This document shows, piece after piece, positions 1 through 5,859 of a DNA stretch of 10,440 nucleotides. Position 1 is the first letter of the stretch. Every line of letters starts with the position of its first letter. Origin of the DNA: Dehalococcoidia bacterium (lineage in GTDB: Bacteria; Chloroflexota; Dehalococcoidia; JAUSJJ01); assembly GCA_030647705.1 (NCBI GenBank), contig JAUSJJ010000280.1:1-10440 (forward strand), read 5' to 3'. The notes beneath the pieces are model-generated. The model worked only from the letters and a program-made list of their open reading frames with translations, was not told the DNA's origin and ran no database searches. The position numbers were made by a program, and so were the translations under genes.

Positions 1-407
1 GCACCCAGGCCCTGACCACGGCCGATTTCCTGGCCAGCCAGGGCAAGACCGTCGAGTTCTTCTGCGATGAGTTCACCCCCGGCTACCGGATCGACAACAT
101 AGACAGCAACATCAGATGGCCGCTGTTCCAGCGTCTGTTCCGTGAGCGCGTCAAGATAAACACGAACTCCGTGGTCAAGGAGATCAAAGGCAGTGATGTG
201 ACAGTGGCGAACACGCTTACCGGCGAGGAGCGCGTGGTCTCCGGGATAGACACCGTGGTCTATTGCTGCGGCGACCGCGAGAACAACGCGCTTTATCTTG
301 CTCTGAAGGGCAAGGTTGACGACCTGCGCATCATCGGCGACGCCGCCGGGCCCAGGAAGCTGGTGCAGGCGACTGCTGACGGCGCGAGGGTTGGCCGGGA
401 GATATAG
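1..407 (+). CDS. OYE-family NADH:flavin oxidoreductase / 2,4-dienoyl-CoA reductase-like flavoenzyme, C-terminal part
   Basis: Only the last ~134 residues are present, read in frame from base 3; the 5' end lies before the window. The segment aligns over its whole length with the C-terminus of the complete flavoenzyme at 1602-3599. Shared blocks are QAL(S/T)TADFLA.QGK, RIDNI, VVYCCGDRENNALY and the closing GD.AG.RKL.QA..DGA.VGR.I; more than half the residues match by eye. In this family the closing block is the end of the FAD/nucleotide-binding half of TMADH/2,4-dienoyl-CoA reductase-type enzymes, with GD contacting flavin. The N-terminal FMN barrel and Fe-S motif would be upstream and cannot be checked. 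It probably reduces or oxidises C=C bonds in a CoA-ester or free-acid pathway with the genes downstream. A 300-base hairpin-rich gap separates it from the next gene, so co-transcription is uncertain. Confidence 0.88.
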   Translation, partial: TQALTTADFLASQGKTVEFFCDEFTPGYRIDNIDSNIRWPLFQRLFRERVKINTNSVVKEIKGSDVTVANTLTGEERVVSGIDTVVYCCGDRENNALYLALKGKVDDLRIIGDAAGPRKLVQATADGARVGREI

Positions 408-426
408 AGGCCCGGGGGCGCACTTA

Positions 427-446
427 CCGCAGGCTGAAGCCTGCGG
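427..446. repeat. Perfect hairpin CCGCAGGC-TGAA-GCCTGCGG
   Basis: An 8-bp perfect inverted repeat with a TGAA loop begins 19 bases after the stop codon of the truncated flavoenzyme gene. There is no T-tract after it, so it is not a classical terminator. The AGGCTGAAGCCT core resembles dispersed REP-like intergenic palindromes seen in many environmental genomes; that comparison is from memory and was not searched. It is the first of five hairpins in this gap. Confidence 0.7.
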
Positions 447-490
447 CATGAAAGCGGAGTGAACAGATCGCCGGGCATCCGACTTATGGA

Positions 491-532
491 TACCGGCTGA
501 AGTCTACCCCGTACCGCGACACGGGGCCGGTA
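491..532. repeat. Nested inverted repeat (TACCGGC ... GCCGGTA)
   Basis: TACCGGC at 491-497 pairs with GCCGGTA at 526-532. Inside it, CCCCGT at 507-512 can pair with ACGGGG at 521-526, sharing one base with the outer stem. The result is a two-level stem-loop. Its function is unknown, and it is probably part of the same mosaic of intergenic repeats. Confidence 0.55.
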
Positions 533-550
533 AGACGGCGTACCCGGAGT

Positions 551-572
551 CCATCCCGACACGTCGGGATGG
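551..572. repeat. Perfect hairpin CCATCCCGA-CACG-TCGGGATGG
   Basis: A 9-bp perfect inverted repeat with a CACG loop, in the middle of the gap between the truncated flavoenzyme gene and the SDR gene. No coding frame in the gap has a credible start, ribosome binding site or protein-like composition. Confidence 0.65.
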
Positions 573-579
573 CGGGGGA

Positions 580-605
580 CTGGGGGTGTCCCCCAGCTTT
601 CCTTT
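580..605 (+). terminator. Possible terminator hairpin CTGGGGG-TGT-CCCCCAG with pyrimidine tail
   Basis: A 7-bp GC-rich stem (580-586 with 590-596) is followed by a T-rich tract (CTTTCCTTTTC). It could end the transcript of the upstream flavoenzyme gene or attenuate read-through into the SDR gene. The T-tract is interrupted by C, and the hairpin sits 170 bases after the stop codon, so a repeat-element origin is equally likely. Confidence 0.35.
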
Positions 606-609
606 TCTT

Positions 610-631
610 CCCCCTTCCTTCAGGAAGGGGG
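610..631. repeat. Perfect hairpin CCCCCTTCC-TTCA-GGAAGGGGG
   Basis: A 9-bp perfect inverted repeat with a TTCA loop, ending about 75 bases before the SDR start. Palindromes of this C/T-G/A type are common dispersed intergenic elements in bacterial metagenomes (recollection, not searched). It is the last of the five hairpins; 632-693 shows no further structure and no promoter I would defend. Confidence 0.65.
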
Positions 632-707
632 CGAGGGGGATGGTCTCAACATCACAACGCTCCCTGGTGAGCGCAGGCATCTTTGGGCACATGAAAGGAG
701 TACAAAC

Positions 708-1433
708 ATGGCTATCGTCAATACCAGTCTCAAAGGCAAGGTAGCTATTGTCACTGGTGGCGCGCGGGGTCTGGCTGAATACGAGGCGCTGGCCCTGGCG
801 GAAGCAGGAGCGGCCCTTTCGCTGATCGACATCGATCTTCCTGGCGCGCAGAAGATGGCACAGAAGCTCGCCGCTCAGACCGGCGTCAAGGCCATAGCGC
901 TCAAATGCGATATCACCGTTCCGGCTGAGGTCCAGGCCGCCGTCGATGCCACGGTCAAGCAACTGGGCAGCGTAGATATCCTGGTCAACAACGCGGGTTG
1001 GGCCAAACGCGTCAGGCTGGTAGATACCACGCTGGAAGACTGGAACCACATGATCGACGTGAACCTCAAGGGCGCCTTCCTCTGCACGCAGGCAGTCGCT
1101 CGTCAGATGATCAAACAGGGACATGGCGGCAAGATCGTCAATATTGACTCCATCGCCGGCATCTTCGGCGAGCCCGACCGCGGCGCCTATTGCGCCAGCA
1201 AGGGCGGCCTGCATCAGATAACCAAGGTCTCCGCGGTGGAGTTCGGCGAGTACGGCATACACGTGAATGGCGTGGGCGTCGGACTGTTCGCCGCCGGCAT
1301 GTCTGCGCAAACGGCCACAGTCCAGCCGGAATTCCACAAGCACATGATTGGCAGAACGGTGTTCAAGCGACCGGGGAAGCCGGAGGAGATGGGTGGCATC
1401 ACGCTGTTCCTGGCTTCGCCCGCTTCCGACTAA
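708..1433 (+). CDS. Short-chain dehydrogenase/reductase (SDR), C-terminally truncated by an in-frame TAA
   Basis: Classical SDR of 241 residues. The start is set by AAAGGAG at 694-700, seven bases before the ATG. Visible landmarks are the nucleotide motif TGGARGLA (16-23), D41 at the end of strand 2 (NAD rather than NADP preference), NNAG (94-97), N119, S148 and Y161-x3-K165. The catalytic Asn-Ser-Tyr-Lys set is therefore intact. Two things are odd. The third Gly of the GxxxGxG motif is Ala (A23), and the usual PG after the active site reads VG (191-192). The frame also stops at TAA 1431-1433, exactly where SDRs have a Tyr (SDYITGQ), and the expected ending continues in the same frame to a TAG at 1479-1481. 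The full product would be 257 residues. It likely oxidises a hydroxyacyl-CoA or similar alcohol, or acts as a non-catalytic partner subunit, by analogy with heteromeric BbsCD. A pseudogene or a sequencing error is also possible. Confidence 0.85.
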   Translation: MAIVNTSLKGKVAIVTGGARGLAEYEALALAEAGAALSLIDIDLPGAQKMAQKLAAQTGVKAIALKCDITVPAEVQAAVDATVKQLGSVDILVNNAGWAKRVRLVDTTLEDWNHMIDVNLKGAFLCTQAVARQMIKQGHGGKIVNIDSIAGIFGEPDRGAYCASKGGLHQITKVSAVEFGEYGIHVNGVGVGLFAAGMSAQTATVQPEFHKHMIGRTVFKRPGKPEEMGGITLFLASPASD

Positions 1434-1481
1434 ATCACCGGGCAAACGATATACATAGACGGCGGAATCACAATACATTAG
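1434..1481 (+). pseudogene. Detached C-terminal codons of the SDR, in frame after the TAA
   Basis: Reading on in the SDR frame after TAA 1431-1433 gives ITGQTIYIDGGITIH and then TAG. This is the standard SDR ending (ITGQ.I.IDGG), which forms the last strand and tetramer contacts in the family. A single base change in a Tyr codon (TAT/TAC to TAA) explains the arrangement. No start codon or ribosome binding site serves this piece alone, so it is expressed only by read-through, recoding or correction of an error. Confidence 0.85.
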
Positions 1482-1490
1482 GAGCTGTTA

Positions 1491-1536
1491 TCCCTGCCCG
1501 CTATGGTTCGACAAGCTCACCACGAGCGGGCAGGGA
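1491..1536. repeat. Long intergenic hairpin repeat with a TTCGACAAGCTCACC core
   Basis: TCCCTGCCCGCT (1491-1502) pairs perfectly over 12 bp with AGCGGGCAGGGA (1525-1536). Inside, TGGT (1504-1507) can pair with ACCA (1519-1522). The loop sequence GGTTCGACAAGCTCACC matches a motif I recall as a widespread REP-like repeat in Dehalococcoidia and other environmental bacteria; this was not searched. It begins 10 bases after the SDR read-through stop and ends 66 bases before the next start. There is no T-tract, so it is more likely a mobile palindromic repeat or mRNA-stabilising element than a terminator. Confidence 0.75.
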
Positions 1537-1601
1537 TTAGAACCGCCCATCATGGGACTGGATACTAGAGCATCCCTCATCCGAAACCCAGGAGGCCCTG
1601 C

Positions 1602-3599
1602 ATGGCTGACCAGCAATTCCCGCTTCTCTTCTCGCCGATCAAGGTCGGCGCCATGAATCTGAGGAACCGCATCGCCATGCTGGCGCACGGGTTGGGTTTC
1701 CCCCAGAACGTGGTGCAGGGTCTGCCCTCGGGCATTCCCGGCCCGCAGTACATCGGGTACTGGGAGGAAAGGGCCAGGGGCGGAGCAGGCTGGATAGGCA
1801 CGCAGGCCAGCAGCGTCTCGCTGAACCCCAGCCAGAACGTGTTCAAGTACCCTGGCATTGTGAATGTGCTGAGGAATGTCTCGGACGCCATCCATGCTCA
1901 GGGAGCCTGCGTCACAACCCAGATCTTCAATATGGGGGCGCAGGTCTCCGGAGCGCCGAACCAGGTCATAGATTTCCCCACCCCGTTTGCTCCGTCCAAC
2001 GTTCCTTCAGCGCATTGCTGGCGCATTCCTCACCAACTCACTGTCGAAGAGATCAAGGAGTTCATTCGGCTGTTCGCCGAGGCGGGCGCGATCGTTCGCG
2101 AGGGTGGCTACGATGCCGTCGAGGTACACCTGGCGCACGGCTACCTGCACACGCAGTTCATGTCGCCAATGACTAACCTGCGCGAAGATCAGTACGGCGG
2201 CTCTCTGCAGAACAGACTGCGCTTCCCTCTGGAGACCATCAACGCAGTGCGGGAGGCGGTCGGCGACGACTTCACCGTCGGCATCAGGGTGTCCGCCGAC
2301 GAGTTCGTTGAGGGCGGCTATACCCTGGACGACATGCTAGAGATGATACCCCTGCTGGTCAAGGGCAGCAAGATTGACTACATCAACGTCATAGTCGGCG
2401 TGTACCGCTCGGCATCAACCCCGTGCCCGCCGTCGTATTTCCCGACGGCCACCTGGGCCTACTGCGCGGCGGCCATTCGCAAGCTGGTCAACATACCGGT
2501 GATGTGCGCCGGCAGGATCAATGACCCTGTTCAGGCGGACCAACTGCTGGTGGACAATCAGGCCGACCTGATCGGCATGTGCCGAGCCCTTATCGCCGAC
2601 CCTCAGTGGCCAAATAAGGCAAGAGAAGGCCGCGTTGACGAGATTCGCAAGTGCATCGCCTGCAACGAAGGCTGCTGGGGCAGACGCCGTCTGGGCACCG
2701 GCACTACCTGCTCCATGAACCCGGTGGTAGGCAGGGAAAATGAGCCGGGCTGGCTGACGCTGAAGCCGGCTGATATTAAGAAGAAGGTCATGATCGCTGG
2801 CGGCGGTCCGGCGGGGCTTGAAGCTGCACGGATTGCCCGACTCCGCGGCCATGACGTTTCCCTATACGAGAAAGGCTCCGAACTGGGCGGCAACGCCAAT
2901 ATCGCCGCCAAGGCGCCGGGCAGGCTCGATTTCGCCGAGGTCGGCAGGTACTTCAGCCATCAGATGAAGCTTTTGGACGTGGACGTCCGTCTCAACACCG
3001 AGGTCACTCCTGAACTGGTGAGGCAGTCGAAGCCCGATGCCCTGGTGGTAGCTACCGGCTCCATCCCGCTGCCGTTGACCATGTACCGGATCCCCGGCGC
3101 GGATCAGGAGAACGTTGTCGAGGTCAAGGACGTTCTGAGTGGCAAGGTTCAGGTTGGCCAGAACGTGCTGGTGGTGGACGTCGACCATACCATCCAGGCG
3201 CTGAGCACCGCCGACTTCCTGGCCACCCAGGGCAAGAAGGTGGAGGTCATCAGCGAGGAATACTACGTTGGAACCAGGATTGACAACATCGTGGACGACA
3301 ACGTGCGGCGTCCCCTGTATCAGCGCCTCCTGGAGCGCGGCGTGGTGCTCAGCCCGCTCACCAAGGCCAAGGAGATCCGAGGCAAGACCGTAGTCGTGGC
3401 CAACGCCGTCACCCGCGCTGAACGAGTCATCGAAAACGTCGACAACGTTGTCTATTGCTGCGGGGATCGGGAGAACAACGCGCTGTACTACGCTCTCCGC
3501 GACGATCTCAAGGAGATCTATCAGGTCGGCGATTGTGCTGGTGTCAGGAAACTGCTGCAGGCCGTGTATGACGGGGCAATAGTGGGTAGACGGATCTGA
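1602..3599 (+). CDS. OYE-family Fe-S flavoprotein (TMADH / 2,4-dienoyl-CoA reductase / BaiCD type)
   Basis: 665 residues, the usual length of these FMN + 4Fe-4S + FAD enzymes. AGGAGG at 1590-1595 sets the ATG. The N-terminal FMN barrel (about 1-345) carries the active-site signature H176-x2-H179-G-Y181 followed by QF.SP..N.R.D.YGGS..NR.RF, and R229 in GIRVSADEF. The cluster motif is C351-x2-C354-x3-C358-x11-C370. An FAD Rossmann motif GGGPAG is at 400-405. The second Rossmann fold (about 520-555), where dienoyl-CoA reductases carry GxGxxG for NAD(P)H, instead reads VVDVDHTIQALSTADFLA. This is closer to the TMADH/histamine dehydrogenase arrangement, where the site holds ADP, so the electron partner may not be NAD(P)H. 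The family reduces enoyl or dienoyl C=C bonds or oxidises amines. The surrounding CoA-transferase and thiolase genes favour an acyl-CoA or enone substrate. It is paralogous to the partial gene at the window start. Confidence 0.93.
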   Translation: MADQQFPLLFSPIKVGAMNLRNRIAMLAHGLGFPQNVVQGLPSGIPGPQYIGYWEERARGGAGWIGTQASSVSLNPSQNVFKYPGIVNVLRNVSDAIHAQGACVTTQIFNMGAQVSGAPNQVIDFPTPFAPSNVPSAHCWRIPHQLTVEEIKEFIRLFAEAGAIVREGGYDAVEVHLAHGYLHTQFMSPMTNLREDQYGGSLQNRLRFPLETINAVREAVGDDFTVGIRVSADEFVEGGYTLDDMLEMIPLLVKGSKIDYINVIVGVYRSASTPCPPSYFPTATWAYCAAAIRKLVNIPVMCAGRINDPVQADQLLVDNQADLIGMCRALIADPQWPNKAREGRVDEIRKCIACNEGCWGRRRLGTGTTCSMNPVVGRENEPGWLTLKPADIKKKVMIAGGGPAGLEAARIARLRGHDVSLYEKGSELGGNANIAAKAPGRLDFAEVGRYFSHQMKLLDVDVRLNTEVTPELVRQSKPDALVVATGSIPLPLTMYRIPGADQENVVEVKDVLSGKVQVGQNVLVVDVDHTIQALSTADFLATQGKKVEVISEEYYVGTRIDNIVDDNVRRPLYQRLLERGVVLSPLTKAKEIRGKTVVVANAVTRAERVIENVDNVVYCCGDRENNALYYALRDDLKEIYQVGDCAGVRKLLQAVYDGAIVGRRI

Positions 3600-3609
3600 C
3601 GGGTGAGGC

Positions 3610-4518
3610 ATGTCTGATGACCCGGCGACGCCAATCAAAGGCAAGACCATTCTGGTGACCGGCGCGTCCGGCTTTGTGGGTTCCGCGCTGGCGCTGGAGC
3701 TATGTAAGAACAACCATGTGTATGGCCTGGCCCGGTTCACCAACGGGGCTGTTAGGCGGCAATTGCAGGCCGCCGGCGTTTCCATAATCCAGAAGGACAT
3801 CCGCCGCGAATCGCTGGGCCGGTTGCCCGAGCGCTTCGACTACGTTTTCTCCGAACTGGCCATCCTCTACACCTGCGACGACGATCCGGTGGAAGCCCAT
3901 GACGTCAACACGTATTTCGTTGGCCGGCTCATGGGCTGGTGTCGAGAGGCATCGGGCATCGTCCTTGCCTCGACCGGCGCCGTCTATCTCCCCGGCCATC
4001 ACATGTGGAGCGAGCAAGGAATGATCGCTCCTCGGAATACCTATGGCCTCTCCAAGTACGGCGGCGAAGTGCTGGGCAGGTTCCTTTGCGAACAGTGGAA
4101 CATCCCGACCTGCATTCTGCGCTACTTCAATCCATACGGAGTCGCCGGAGGCAAGGTCACTGGCTGGGCCAGGCAGGTGGCGCATGGTGAAGAGATCGCC
4201 ATAGACAGGGCAAACACTGCTGTTGTCACGCCCATACACATCTCCGATTGCGTGCGCTACACCATCGAAGCGGCGCACCAATGCCAGGCGCCGGCGCAGG
4301 TGATCAATATCGGCGGCGAAGCAGCAATGGACCAGGTTGAGATAGTATCCTCGCTTGCCGGCGACATGGGGAAAGTGCCGAAGTTCCGCGACGTGTCCGA
4401 AGCTCCTCCTTTTTGGACCGGAGACGTGGGGTTGATGCTTCGCCTTTTCGGGCCGCCGAAAGTGGCTATTCGGGCCGGCTTGAAGAAGATAGCCCGGGAG
4501 GTTTCCGCCGCGCCCTGA
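3610..4518 (+). CDS. NAD-dependent epimerase/dehydratase family protein (extended SDR)
   Basis: 302 residues, with the ATG 10 bases after the flavoenzyme stop and GGGTGAGG just upstream. The nucleotide motif is TGASGFVG (17-24, G18-x2-G21-x2-G24). The catalytic block has S121/T122 in LASTGAVY and Y145-x3-K149 in NTYGLSKYGGE. RYFNPYG and a later PIHISDCVR are typical of nucleotide-sugar epimerases and related extended SDRs. All active-site residues are in place. Extended SDRs mostly act on nucleotide sugars, but members also act as hydroxysteroid or acyl-CoA-linked dehydrogenases. Lying inside a CoA-ester cluster, this one may oxidise or epimerise a pathway intermediate; that is inference from position. 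A stretch of 59 bases separates it from the CoA-transferase gene. Confidence 0.88.
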   Translation: MSDDPATPIKGKTILVTGASGFVGSALALELCKNNHVYGLARFTNGAVRRQLQAAGVSIIQKDIRRESLGRLPERFDYVFSELAILYTCDDDPVEAHDVNTYFVGRLMGWCREASGIVLASTGAVYLPGHHMWSEQGMIAPRNTYGLSKYGGEVLGRFLCEQWNIPTCILRYFNPYGVAGGKVTGWARQVAHGEEIAIDRANTAVVTPIHISDCVRYTIEAAHQCQAPAQVINIGGEAAMDQVEIVSSLAGDMGKVPKFRDVSEAPPFWTGDVGLMLRLFGPPKVAIRAGLKKIAREVSAAP

Positions 4519-4561
4519 CAGGGCTTGCGCGCCGGATAGAAGTGCGCTACGCTATGTCCAC

Positions 4562-4567
4562 GGAGGA
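4562..4567 (+). promoter_or_regulatory. Ribosome binding site GGAGGA deciding the CoA-transferase start
   Basis: GGAGGA lies 10 bases before the ATG at 4578. The open frame extends back to 4413 inside the epimerase gene and has another ATG at 4554, but neither of those has a comparable site. The family's conserved N-terminus (GPYRVLDLTQ) begins about ten residues after 4578, which agrees. Confidence 0.7.
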
Positions 4568-4577
4568 AGTGGTCGCT

Positions 4578-5849
4578 ATGACTAGGCAGCCGGAACTGGA
4601 TATGCCACTTGGGCCTTACCGTGTGCTCGACCTGACTCAAGGCGGATGCCTGATCGGGCCGCGGATTCTGGGAGACTTGGGCGCGGATGTGATCAAGATC
4701 GAAAGGCCGGGGGGAGATCCCTCCAGGAGCCTCGGGCCGTTCTACAGGGACACCATCGACCCGCAGAAGAGCCTGTTCTGGTTCGCCTACTGCGCCAACA
4801 AGCGTGGCATCACCCTGGACATCGAGACGGCAGACGGGAAAGAGCTGTTCATGGCTCTGGCCAAGGCAGCGGACTTTGTCGTCGAGTCGTTCCCTGTGGG
4901 CTACCTTGCGGACCTGGGCCTGGGATACGATGCGCTTTCCCGAACGAACCCTCGTATCGTCATGACTTCCATTACCCCATTCGGCCAGGAGGGCCCCAAG
5001 TCCCGCTACAAAGGGTGTGACCTTACTGAATGGGCTACCGCCGGTTGTTTGTACACCATGGGAGCGCCGGACCACGCCCCCACCTGGATCACATTTGGCG
5101 CACAATCTTCACTTCACGCCGGCGCCGAGGCCGCAGCAGGGTCCCTGATCGCCCACTGGCATCGCGAGCAGACGGGTGAAGGCCAACACGTGGACGTGTC
5201 CGCACAGAAGAGCCTGGCGTGGCTCAACCAGGCGACCATTCAAATGTGGGAGGTGAACCGCTACATCTACCACAGGGCCGGCGCCATGTGGGTAACCGGT
5301 CACGGGGTGGCAAGGCGCCAGTGCTATGCCTGCAAGGACGGCTTCGTTGCCTTCACCGTTTTTGGCGGCGGACTGGTAAACCTGGTGATGGCGACTAGAG
5401 CCATGGTTGCCTGGATGGCTGAAGAGGGGGTAGCGCCCGACTGGCTCAAGACCTTCAACTGGGTTGATGGCTTCGATACGTCGCGCCTGACCCAGGAGAC
5501 GGTAGACAGGGTAGAGGCGCCGTTCGCGCACTTCTTCATGGACAGGACCAAGGCCGAGCTATGGGAGCAATCACTCAAGCGGGGCATAGTGCTGGCTCCG
5601 GTGAATACCCTCGGCGACGTTGCCGCGGACCCGCACCTGCAGGCGCGAAGATTCTGGGAACAGGTGCCGCACCCTGAGTTAGGAGAGGAACTGACCTACT
5701 GCGGCGCCTTCTACAAGTTCAGCGAGACGCCGTTGCGGATAAGGCGACGTGCCCCGTTGATCGGCGAGCATAACCAGGAAATCTATGAGCGGGAGCTCGG
5801 CATCAGCCGGGAAAAGCTGGTCTTGCTGAAGCAAGCTGGAGCTATATAG
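4578..5849 (+). CDS. CaiB/BaiF family (class III) CoA-transferase, subunit 1
   Basis: 423 residues from the chosen ATG, a typical length for the family. Class III CoA-transferases move CoA between acids through an aspartyl-CoA intermediate. The N-terminal Rossmann part has YRVLDLTQGG and the hallmark LGDLGADVIKIERPGGD. The mid-region has KRGITLDIETADGKELF and SFPVGYLADLGLGYDAL. The catalytic Asp is D206 in GEGQHVDVSAQKS, equivalent to the nucleophile of formyl-CoA transferase. The C-terminal lobe ends in the usual PLIGEHNQEIYERELG. The next gene, 10 bases on, is a second CaiB/BaiF member, so the two probably form a heterodimer like BbsEF. Likely role: CoA activation of the pathway acid, for instance from succinyl-CoA or another acyl-CoA. 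Donor and acceptor cannot be told from sequence. Confidence 0.92.
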   Translation: MTRQPELDMPLGPYRVLDLTQGGCLIGPRILGDLGADVIKIERPGGDPSRSLGPFYRDTIDPQKSLFWFAYCANKRGITLDIETADGKELFMALAKAADFVVESFPVGYLADLGLGYDALSRTNPRIVMTSITPFGQEGPKSRYKGCDLTEWATAGCLYTMGAPDHAPTWITFGAQSSLHAGAEAAAGSLIAHWHREQTGEGQHVDVSAQKSLAWLNQATIQMWEVNRYIYHRAGAMWVTGHGVARRQCYACKDGFVAFTVFGGGLVNLVMATRAMVAWMAEEGVAPDWLKTFNWVDGFDTSRLTQETVDRVEAPFAHFFMDRTKAELWEQSLKRGIVLAPVNTLGDVAADPHLQARRFWEQVPHPELGEELTYCGAFYKFSETPLRIRRRAPLIGEHNQEIYERELGISREKLVLLKQAGAI

Positions 5850-5859
5850 GGAGACGGCG

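Noticed and set aside
408..707. CRISPR array in the hairpin-rich gap
   Set aside because: The palindromes differ from each other and are not evenly spaced; there is no repeated unit with spacers.
504..1478. 324-codon minus-strand frame opposite the SDR gene
   Set aside because: The complementary strand encodes a clear SDR, and the frame also runs through the palindromic intergenic repeats, giving a low-complexity end. It is a shadow.
2862..3800. 312-codon minus-strand frame opposite the flavoenzyme and epimerase genes
   Set aside because: It spans the boundary of two real plus-strand genes, has no recognisable domain, and its composition is typical of an antisense shadow.
4413..4577. N-terminal extension of the first CoA-transferase to the start at 4413 or ATG 4554
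   Set aside because: The extension overlaps the epimerase gene in another frame, lacks a good ribosome binding site, and is not family-like. GGAGGA before ATG 4578 fits better.
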